DNA of 7,478 nucleotides from NCBI GenBank assembly GCA_905206365.1, contig CAJLHF010000070.1, positions 1 through 7,478 on the forward strand. The letters run 5' to 3'. Positions 1-5,433 of this stretch are shown piece after piece. A program made the translations under genes and the position numbers. Every line of letters starts with the position of its first letter. Position 1 is the stretch's first letter. Below the pieces are notes generated by a model. That model ran no database searches, was not told where the DNA came from, and was given only the letters and a program-made list of their open reading frames with translations. Source of the stretch: an uncultured Sutterella sp. (GTDB lineage: Bacteria > Pseudomonadota > Gammaproteobacteria > Burkholderiales > Burkholderiaceae_F).

Positions 1-516
1 GACCTTCCCCAACTCCACGCGCAGGCTTTCGCAGTACGTGATGACGGCGGACTTGCTCGCGCAATAGGCTTCGGATCCGGGCAGACCGCGGATGCCCGCT
101 ACCGAACCGATCCCGACCAACTGGCCCGTGCCGCGAGCCTTCATCGGAGCAATGAAGGGATGGAAGGTGTTCGCCATGGCAAAAACGTTTGTACGGTACA
201 CCGCTTCGAGCACGTCGAGGTCTTCGTAGAACTCCGTTTTGACGCCGTGGGAGATGCCCGCATTGGCGATGACGATGGCGGCTCCACCCGTCAGGCGTTC
301 GAATTCGCGTGCTGCGGCGATGATCTCGTCGCGGTGAGTGACGTCGGCCGCAAACGCATGGTGACGTTCGCGCCCGCCCGGTAGCGTGTCGATGAGTTCG
401 TCGAGCTTTTCGCGGCGACGGGCGACGAGACCGAGTACGGCGCCGCGTCGGGCGAATTCGCGGGCCAGGGCTTCGCCGATACCGCTCGACGCGCCGGTAA
501 TGAAGACGTTGAGCAC
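1..516 (-). CDS. SDR-family oxidoreductase, C-terminus outside window
   Basis: This is a classical short-chain dehydrogenase/reductase; such enzymes use NAD(P)H on alcohol or carbonyl substrates in the cytoplasm. The visible 172 codons carry the family motifs in order: the Rossmann glycine motif TGASSGIG (about residues 8-14), a D-V pair near 58-59 for the adenine ring, NAG (85-87), the catalytic serine in GSVAG (137-141) and the YCASK catalytic tyrosine and lysine (151-155). The reading frame runs off the left edge, so the substrate-binding C-terminal part is missing and the substrate cannot be inferred. The start is a GTG; a GGAG six bases upstream supports it, and the Rossmann strand begins at once, leaving no room for a later start. 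It follows dsbA in the same direction, but an intrinsic terminator lies between them. Confidence 0.9.
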   Translation of the reverse strand, partial: MLNVFITGASSGIGEALAREFARRGAVLGLVARRREKLDELIDTLPGGRERHHAFAADVTHRDEIIAAAREFERLTGGAAIVIANAGISHGVKTEFYEDLDVLEAVYRTNVFAMANTFHPFIAPMKARGTGQLVGIGSVAGIRGLPGSEAYCASKSAVITYCESLRVELGKV

Positions 517-548
517 GGTGGGCTCCGAAAAAAAGAAAGAGAAAGACC

Positions 549-594
549 AAAAAAGAAAACGGCAGGCCGATCCGTGAAAGACCTCCCTGCCGTT
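549..594 (-). terminator. Intrinsic terminator after dsbA
   Basis: A perfect 9-bp inverted repeat (AACGGCAGG at 558-566 with CCTGCCGTT at 586-594) encloses a 19-base loop. Read on the minus strand it is followed by TTCTTTTTTGG, the expected T-tract. It starts 19 bp past the dsbA stop codon and most likely ends the argS-SPOR-dsbA transcript. The plus-strand reading has no T-tract, so it acts in one direction only. The rather long loop suggests it may be leaky. Confidence 0.75.
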
Positions 595-613
595 CGGTGC
601 GGGGCGAGCGGGA

Positions 614-1258
614 TCAACCGCGGCGCTGGCGACGAACTTCGTTGATGAGGAAGTCGATCGCGGCGGGTGTTTGCTCGCGGGTGCCGACGAGGTGAGCGCC
701 GGTCGTATAGAGACCCGCGACACCGACCATCGGCGTGCTGTCGATCTGGTAGGCCTGCCAGGTCTGGGTCGCGATGCGGGCCTTGTTCTGAACACCGAAG
801 GAGCGCATCGTCTGTTCCCACTTCTTGGCGTCGACGCCGTTGTCGGCCATGAATTCGGCGATGTCGGCGGCGGGATTTTCGAAGTTGTAGGTGCGTTCCT
901 GATAGATCACGCTCTCGAAGAACTTCAGGTGGAGTTTGTCAAGCAGACCGAGCGCATCAAGCGCGTAGTAAGTCTGGGTAAAGGGCAGGAACTTCGGTTG
1001 CCAAGCGACCGGGCACACGCGGAACGTCACGTCGGCGGGGAGGTTCTTCTTCCAGGCGTTGATCGTGGGTTCGAACTTGAGACAGTGCGGGCAGGTGTAC
1101 GCGAAGAACTCGATCACTTCGATCGTGTCGCGGCTCGAAGGCGCGGGCGGGTTGACGACGAGGTATTCCTTGCCGGCCGTGTAGCTGGAAGCGGCGAACG
1201 AGTGGCCCGCAACGGGAGCGAGCGCGGCGGCAATGAGCAGATCACGACGTTGGATCAT
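614..1258 (-). CDS. dsbA: Thiol:disulfide interchange protein DsbA
   Basis: Periplasmic dithiol oxidase that introduces disulfide bonds into exported proteins; in the known pathway DsbB reoxidises it. The 214-residue length fits the family. Residues 1-22 look like a signal peptide with a hydrophobic core (LLIAAALAPVAG) and a likely cleavage after SFA. The thioredoxin-fold active site CPHC is at 56-59, preceded by the typical VIEFFAY strand, and the cis-proline loop STP is at 174-176. An inserted helical domain lies between. Two features are unusual: the signal starts MIQRRDLL, resembling a twin-arginine (Tat) signal, and there is a third cysteine at 82. The ATG at 1258 has AAGGA about ten bases upstream. 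It lies 52 bp after the SPOR gene and is probably cotranscribed with it. The alternative, a DsbA-like paralogue such as DsbL, is less likely given this neighbourhood. Confidence 0.93.
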   Translation of the reverse strand: MIQRRDLLIAAALAPVAGHSFAASSYTAGKEYLVVNPPAPSSRDTIEVIEFFAYTCPHCLKFEPTINAWKKNLPADVTFRVCPVAWQPKFLPFTQTYYALDALGLLDKLHLKFFESVIYQERTYNFENPAADIAEFMADNGVDAKKWEQTMRSFGVQNKARIATQTWQAYQIDSTPMVGVAGLYTTGAHLVGTREQTPAAIDFLINEVRRQRRG

Positions 1259-1310
1259 GGGTTCGGAGTCCTTGTTGTGTATTGTAGGAAGTGGTGTCAG
1301 AGGCGCGCGG

Positions 1311-1862
1311 TCACTGACGTTGTTCCGCGATCAGCGGTTGATAGCCCTGATCGGAGAGACTGTTGAGGGCTTCTTCGGCGGAAGCCTTGTCATCGAACGG
1401 ACCGACGCGAACGCGCCAGCGGTCGTTCTCGGAGGTGATTTTGGCGCCGATCCCCATCATGGCGAGTTGAGCTGCGCCGGTTTCGGCTTCGTCTTCGCTT
1501 GAGTACGAGCCGACTTGCACCCAATAGGTGACGGGGGTGACTCGACCCGGAGCGACGGCCTTTCCGGAGGCGTCGCGCTCGGCCGTGTCGGCCGAGCTCG
1601 TCCCCGGGACGGTCACCGTGGCTACGCCGCCACGGGCGGCGCCTTGGACTTCGGCGGCATTGCGGTTGAGGCGCGCATTCGGATCGACGCCGCCCGAGAG
1701 GGCGACCGAAGGATCAACGTCGGCCGTTACCTTTTCGACCTTTTCCACAAACGGGATGGGGCTGTTGGTAATGAGCAACGCCGCAGCCGCGGCGATGCCG
1801 AGACCGGTCACCACACCGATCAGGAAGCCGGCGAAGCCGGTCGAAAAACCACCTTTGGCCAC
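1311..1862 (-). CDS. SPOR-domain inner-membrane protein (FtsN-like architecture)
   Basis: A 183-residue protein with one N-terminal membrane helix (about 10-32), a low-complexity Gly/Ala/Asp/Thr-rich periplasmic linker (about 45-110) and a C-terminal SPOR domain (about 111-181). The SPOR domain shows its two characteristic beta strands, YWVQVGSY (113-120) and RWRVRVGPF (148-156). SPOR domains bind denuded peptidoglycan glycan strands at the division septum, so a role in cell division or septal wall turnover is likely; this is inference from the family. The order of short cytoplasmic tail, single helix, linker and SPOR domain resembles FtsN, but the protein is short and has no other FtsN-specific feature I can identify, so I give no symbol. 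Translation starts at GTG, supported by a strong AGGAGG. It begins 29 bp after the argS stop, which suggests cotranscription. Confidence 0.88.
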   Translation of the reverse strand: MAKGGFSTGFAGFLIGVVTGLGIAAAAALLITNSPIPFVEKVEKVTADVDPSVALSGGVDPNARLNRNAAEVQGAARGGVATVTVPGTSSADTAERDASGKAVAPGRVTPVTYWVQVGSYSSEDEAETGAAQLAMMGIGAKITSENDRWRVRVGPFDDKASAEEALNSLSDQGYQPLIAEQRQ

Positions 1863-1870
1863 GGTAGGTA

Positions 1871-1876
1871 CCTCCT
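1871..1876 (-). promoter_or_regulatory. Strong ribosome binding site for the SPOR gene
   Basis: On the minus strand this reads AGGAGG, a near-perfect Shine-Dalgarno sequence, eight bases before the GTG codon at 1862. It fixes the start at GTG. The lack of an in-frame ATG nearby agrees with this choice. Confidence 0.8.
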
Positions 1877-1891
1877 AAGTGAGTTCGACGG

Positions 1892-3706
1892 TCAGGCCGC
1901 GGGACCTTCCGACTCCTCGCGTCGTTCCATCAGGTCGGGAGCGGAGATGCCGAGAAGCGTCAGACCGTTCTTGAGAACGCGGCGAGCGGCGGCCAGAAGT
2001 GCGAGACGCGCCGTACGTTGCTTTTCATCCTCGACGAGCACGCGTTCCGCATTGTAGAAAGCGTGGATCGAGGCGGCGAGATCCTTGAGGTAGTAGCACA
2101 GGATATGCGGCGCCTGATCACGCGCGGCCTGCGCGAGCGCGGCGGGGAATTCGACGAGCGTGCCGATGAGCGAGAGCGCCGATTCGCTTGAGAGCGCGGA
2201 AAGGTCCGCATCGGCGAGTTCGGCTTCACTCGGAACGCTCCAACCCTTGGCGGCGGCGCCCGCGAAGACGGACGAAATGCGCGCGTGGGCGTACTGCACG
2301 TAGTAGACGGGGTTTTCGTCGCTCTTTTGCTGTGCGAGCGTCACGTCGAAGACGAATTCCGCATCGGCCTTGCGGGCGACGAGGAAGTAACGGGCGGCGT
2401 CGCGGCCGGCCCAGTCGACGAGGTCGCGCAGCGTGACGTAGTTGCCCGAACGCTTGCTCATCTTGACGGGTTCGCCGTCCTTCACGACGGAAAGCATCTT
2501 GTGGAGGATGTATTCCGGGAAGAGCTTCGGGATGTTGAGGTTCTTCACGCCCGAGACGGCCTGCAGACCGGCGCGGACGCGCGCAATCGTACCGTGGTGA
2601 TCGGTTCCCTGAATGTTGATGGCTTTGTCGAAGCCGCGGCTCCACTTGTTGAGGTGGTAAGCAACGTCGGGCACGAAGTAGGTGAACGTGCCGTCGGCCT
2701 TCTGCATGACGCGGTCCTTGTCGTCCTTGAGGCCGTTGCCGAGGTCGTCGAACGCAGTCGTGCGTAGCCAGAGCGCGCCGTCGGCTTCATAGGTGTTGCC
2801 CGAGGCGATCATCGCATCGACGGCGTCGCGAACGAGGCCGCGCGAGTAGAGGGAGGACTCGAGGAAGAAATTGTCGAAGTGCACGCCTAGAGCCTGCAGG
2901 TCGTCGTCCTGCTCGTTGCGCAGATACGCCACGGCATAGCGGCGAACGAGGTCGGTGTCGGAGGCGTCGCCCGTCGATTCGACCGTTTCGCCCGAGTGAG
3001 CGTGCACGGGCTTTTTCTCGAGGAAGTCCTTTGCGATCGAAAGGATGTACTCGCCGTGGTAGGCGTTTTCGGGCAGTTCGACGGCTTCCCCCTGAAGCTG
3101 TCGGCAGCGGATTTGCACGGAAAGCGCGAGGTTGCCGATCTGCACGCCCGCGTCGTTGTAGTAGAACTCGCGTTCGACCCCGTAACCCTGCGAAGCGAAG
3201 ATATTGGCGAGCACGTCGCCGAGCGCGCCTTGGCGCGCGTGACCGAGGTGCAGGGGCCCCGTCGGGTTGGCTGAGACGAACTCCAGAAGAATGCGCTTGC
3301 CCGCACCAGAATTTGAGCGGCCGAAATCGGCTCCTTCGCGCAGAATCTGGCGAACGACGTCGTGGTGGGCGCTTTGCTGAATGCGCAGGTTGATGAAGCC
3401 CGGACCGGCGATTTCGATCGAAGAGACGAGGCTTTCGGTCTTCGGGTTCTGCTTCAAAGCTTCGACCAGAGAAGCGGCGATTTCTCGCGGGTTCTTCTTC
3501 AGTTGACGCGCGAGCTGCATGGCGGTCGTACAGGCGACGTCGCCGTGTTCGGGGCTCTTCGGACGTTCGAGGGTGACCGGAGCGTCTTCGACGCCGATCG
3601 AGGAGAGGGCTTCTTTGATGAGAGCCTCAAGAGCAACTTTTTGCTGCGCGAGCATGGAGGACGATTCTCTGTGGTTGGACGGCGGCTCAAGTGTATCGGG
3701 TGTCAT
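1892..3706 (-). CDS. argS: Arginyl-tRNA synthetase
   Basis: Class I aminoacyl-tRNA synthetase that charges tRNA-Arg with arginine in the cytoplasm. From the ATG at 3706 it is 604 residues. It shows the ArgS-specific N-terminal domain (about 18-125, with SPEHGDVACTTAMQLA and GPGFINLRI), then the HIGH signature as NPTGPLHLGHARQGALGD (HLGH at 153-156), the catalytic-domain motif QGTDHHGTIARV (366-377), a full KMSKR loop (415-419), and the C-terminal anticodon-binding helical domain ending with LLGISAPDLM. All catalytic motifs are intact. The start is uncertain: a methionine at residue 18 (position 3655) is where family similarity normally begins, but it has only a poor upstream ribosome site, whereas the ATG at 3706 has AGGGG nine bases upstream. 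The gene heads the minus-strand cluster with the SPOR gene and dsbA. Its leader contains overlapping inverted repeats. Confidence 0.97.
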   Translation of the reverse strand: MTPDTLEPPSNHRESSSMLAQQKVALEALIKEALSSIGVEDAPVTLERPKSPEHGDVACTTAMQLARQLKKNPREIAASLVEALKQNPKTESLVSSIEIAGPGFINLRIQQSAHHDVVRQILREGADFGRSNSGAGKRILLEFVSANPTGPLHLGHARQGALGDVLANIFASQGYGVEREFYYNDAGVQIGNLALSVQIRCRQLQGEAVELPENAYHGEYILSIAKDFLEKKPVHAHSGETVESTGDASDTDLVRRYAVAYLRNEQDDDLQALGVHFDNFFLESSLYSRGLVRDAVDAMIASGNTYEADGALWLRTTAFDDLGNGLKDDKDRVMQKADGTFTYFVPDVAYHLNKWSRGFDKAINIQGTDHHGTIARVRAGLQAVSGVKNLNIPKLFPEYILHKMLSVVKDGEPVKMSKRSGNYVTLRDLVDWAGRDAARYFLVARKADAEFVFDVTLAQQKSDENPVYYVQYAHARISSVFAGAAAKGWSVPSEAELADADLSALSSESALSLIGTLVEFPAALAQAARDQAPHILCYYLKDLAASIHAFYNAERVLVEDEKQRTARLALLAAARRVLKNGLTLLGISAPDLMERREESEGPAA

Positions 3707-3722
3707 ACGACAGCACCCCTAA

Positions 3723-3770
3723 GGGCCGAACGTCGAGGATTAAGAAAATGTTTCGGCCCGTCCTTTTTTT
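3723..3770 (+). terminator. Possible plus-strand intrinsic terminator
   Basis: GGGCCGAA at 3723-3730 is the exact reverse complement of TTCGGCCC at 3752-3759, giving an 8-bp GC-rich stem with a 21-base loop. Four bases later comes a run of seven T (3764-3770). In plus orientation this is a plausible intrinsic terminator. No plus-strand gene lies upstream, so it would only stop antisense transcription entering from argS. On the minus strand the same repeat is the second of two competing hairpins in the argS leader. Confidence 0.35.
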
Positions 3771-3783
3771 GAAGAAACGGGCC
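3742..3783 (-). terminator. Candidate folE2 terminator or argS leader hairpin
   Basis: On the minus strand, just past folE2, GGCCCGT (3783-3777) pairs with ACGGGCC (3761-3755) around an A-rich 15-base loop. The downstream T-rich stretch (ATTTTCTTA) starts about seven bases after the stem, so termination is probably weak. It could end the folE2 transcript or act as a leader element for argS, whose first candidate ATG is only about 35 bp further on. Confidence 0.4.
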
Positions 3784-3806
3784 CGGGCAAGTGGTTGGCG
3801 AACGAC

Positions 3807-4595
3807 TCAGCGCTTGTCGTGCGTGATCGTCGCGTAGGCCGAGTGGTTGTGGATCGATTCGAAGTTTTCCGCCTCGATGCGATACGCGGCGATGCGGTCG
3901 TCGGCGTTGAGCGCCTTGGCCATGTCGCGAACGAGGTCTTCGACGAACTTCGGGTGTTCGTAGGCGTATTCGGTCACGTACTTTTCGTCGGCGCGCTTCA
4001 GGCGGGCCCACAGCTGGCAGGAGGCGACGGACTCGCTGATGGCGACCTGCTCTTCGAGCGACATGTCGGACTTGAGGATGAGCGAGCTGATCAGGTGCGA
4101 GCGCTGGTTGTGAGCGCCGTACTTCGAAATTTCCTTCGAACACGGGCAAAGGCTCGTCACCGGAGCGAGCGTTTCCTGGCGCACCGTGATCACACCTTCG
4201 TCGGAATCGGCGATCCAAGCGCCTTCGTAATTCATGATGCTCTCAAGCTTGCTTACGGGAGCCGTTTTCTTCACGAAGAAGGGGAAGCGGATTTCGATGG
4301 TGCCGTCGACCGCGTGGAGGTTTTCGAGCATTTGGCCCATGAGGCGGCGGATGACGTTGACGTTGAGAGGTTCCGTGCACTCGCTCATGAGCGCGATGAA
4401 ACGGGACATGTGGGTCCCTTTCTGATCGGCGGGCAGCGAAACGGTCATGGCAATCGACGCGACCGTATGCTGGGGGCCGTTGCGACCCTCGATGACAATG
4501 GGAAGCGTGACGCCGCGCACACCGACTCGATCGATGGCGATGTTGCGACCGTCATGGGCGGACTGCACGTCCGGAAGATTGGTTTTAGCGTCCAT
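3807..4595 (-). CDS. folE2: GTP cyclohydrolase FolE2 (type IB)
   Basis: Converts GTP to 7,8-dihydroneopterin triphosphate, the first step towards tetrahydrofolate and also the entry to queuosine-type deazapurines. At 262 residues it has the usual length. Family motifs are clear: KGTHMSRF (59-66), LCPCSKEIS (149-157), YGAHNQRS (159-166), DEKYVTEYAYEHPKFVED (203-220) and ENFESIHNHSAYA (243-255). By comparison with the studied Neisseria enzyme, Cys150, His162, Glu204, Glu219 and His249 fall at the positions expected for the metal and catalytic residues; that mapping is from memory with a constant offset of three. FolE2 can work with metals other than zinc, and in some bacteria it is controlled by Zur; I see no obvious Zur-like palindrome here. 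The ATG at 4595 is the only in-frame start after an upstream TGA, yet no Shine-Dalgarno sequence precedes it. It stands alone, 100 bp before argS. Confidence 0.96.
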   Translation of the reverse strand: MDAKTNLPDVQSAHDGRNIAIDRVGVRGVTLPIVIEGRNGPQHTVASIAMTVSLPADQKGTHMSRFIALMSECTEPLNVNVIRRLMGQMLENLHAVDGTIEIRFPFFVKKTAPVSKLESIMNYEGAWIADSDEGVITVRQETLAPVTSLCPCSKEISKYGAHNQRSHLISSLILKSDMSLEEQVAISESVASCQLWARLKRADEKYVTEYAYEHPKFVEDLVRDMAKALNADDRIAAYRIEAENFESIHNHSAYATITHDKR

Positions 4596-4991
4596 GGTGT
4601 GTTCGTCGAAGTGAGAATGACGGTTCGCGAGTACGCATACCCGAGGCGAATGACGTCAAAATAAGGGAACGATCATCCCGGCGACGCGGTGTCCCGGGAG
4701 AGACGACGGGGCCAAAAGGGGGCGCCGTCGGACTTGGGGGCGGTTCTCAAAGGGACCGTTTCAAGTCGCGTTGAACCGCTTATCTTACCTCAACGAGGCG
4801 TTCGGTTTTCTCGAAGGGCGCCCCTTAAATAGGCGGAAGACGACCGGATGCGGCTCGGGATCGGAAAAGAATTCTTGCACTTCGAAGCGTTCTTCCGTAT
4901 TGAAAAGCCGACCTTCGAGCCCCATTCTCTGAGGAAAGACGACCCAAACGGTCGCCGGCATCGACCGGACAACACACATCGGGAGCATGTC
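4596..4991. other. Intergenic region between divergent folE2 and membrane-protein gene
   Basis: This 396-bp gap has no convincing gene. It must contain the start signals for folE2 (leftward) and probably for the small membrane protein (rightward). Three short GC-rich inverted repeats lie on the folE2 side: 4676-4681 with 4694-4699, 4705-4709 with 4725-4729, and 4741-4746 with 4773-4778. For the rightward gene, TTGCAC (4875-4880), a 17-bp spacer and TATTGA (4898-4903) is a weak sigma-70-like candidate. For folE2, a TTGACG near 4660 has no good -10 partner. Two overlapping 67-codon minus-strand frames near 4785-4993 look random: they have no ribosome site and no recognisable composition. Confidence 0.6.
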
Positions 4992-5378
4992 ATGCGTTTT
5001 GTTTATTTCCAGCCCGGCCGGGCTTCGGCAACGAGTGTCATTCTCGGCTTGATTTCGATTGCGATTGTGGTTTCGCTCGTTGTATTCATGCTGCCGGTCG
5101 TGCTCGGGATCTTCGCCGTCGTCGTTCTGGCCGGCCTGGTGTTCTGGCTTTGGAGCTGGATCAAGATGAAGATGGGCTGGGAGAGCGAGGAGGTGAAAAC
5201 CTTCCGCGAGGCCATGGCTCAGGCGGAAGCGGCCGCCCGTTCTCAGTATTCGGGTCGCGCGGCGGATCCCGACGGCACGGTCTACGAGTCCGAACGCGTC
5301 GAGGTACGCGCGCTTCGCACGGATCGCACCCGACGTCGCGGTATGGAGGACGTCTCGGATGTCGAAGAGGTGAAGTAA
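4992..5378 (+). CDS. Small two-helix membrane protein of unknown function
   Basis: I do not recognise this 128-residue protein. It has a short basic N-terminus (MRFVYFQPGR), a long hydrophobic block from about residue 13 to 57 that can form a tight membrane hairpin of two helices (split near LP at 34-35), a Trp-rich end (FWLWSWIK), then a charged soluble tail of about 65 residues. The tail has an alanine- and glutamate-rich helix (about 66-84), a stretch rich in arginine and acidic residues, and an acidic end (EDVSDVEEVK). By the positive-inside rule both ends are probably cytoplasmic. I chose the ATG at 4992 because GGGAG lies six bases upstream; the frame is open further upstream (to an ATG at 4848) but that part is charged, lacks a ribosome site and looks non-coding. 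The gene faces away from folE2 and converges on cls. Confidence 0.7.
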   Translation: MRFVYFQPGRASATSVILGLISIAIVVSLVVFMLPVVLGIFAVVVLAGLVFWLWSWIKMKMGWESEEVKTFREAMAQAEAAARSQYSGRAADPDGTVYESERVEVRALRTDRTRRRGMEDVSDVEEVK

Positions 5379-5390
5379 TCCTCGCGGTGT

Positions 5391-5433
5391 CTCAAAGGAG
5401 CGGGGAGATGAGGTAACTCGCTCCCTCTTTGAG
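5391..5433. repeat. Bulged inverted repeat spanning the cls stop codon
   Basis: CTCAAAGGAGCG (5391-5402) pairs with CGCTC (5419-5423) plus CTTTGAG (5427-5433), giving 12 base pairs interrupted by a three-base bulge, with a 16-base loop. It overlaps the last codons and stop of cls and lies 13 bp past the stop of the converging membrane-protein gene. Neither strand has a T-tract after it, so it is not a classical intrinsic terminator, but it could protect the 3' ends of both messages. Confidence 0.45.

Noticed and set aside
671..1366. 231-codon plus-strand frame opposite dsbA
   Set aside because: It is antisense to a gene with an intact active site and family length. Long open antisense frames are common in GC-rich DNA, and the translation shows no recognisable motif.
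3795..4664. 289-codon plus-strand frame opposite folE2
   Set aside because: It mirrors folE2 almost exactly and is explained by codon bias of the real gene; the FolE2 motifs lie on the minus strand.
4596..4790. Zur box or zinc-type control upstream of folE2
   Set aside because: Zur control of folE2 is known in some bacteria, so I looked for an A/T-rich GTTATA-type palindrome and saw none.
4848..4991. 48-residue N-terminal extension of the small membrane protein
   Set aside because: No ribosome site precedes the ATG at 4848, the extension is highly charged and non-hydrophobic, and the ATG at 4992 has a well-placed GGGAG.
4785..4993. Two overlapping 67-codon minus-strand frames in the folE2 upstream gap
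   Set aside because: They overlap in different frames, have no ribosome site, and show no hydrophobic or domain pattern.
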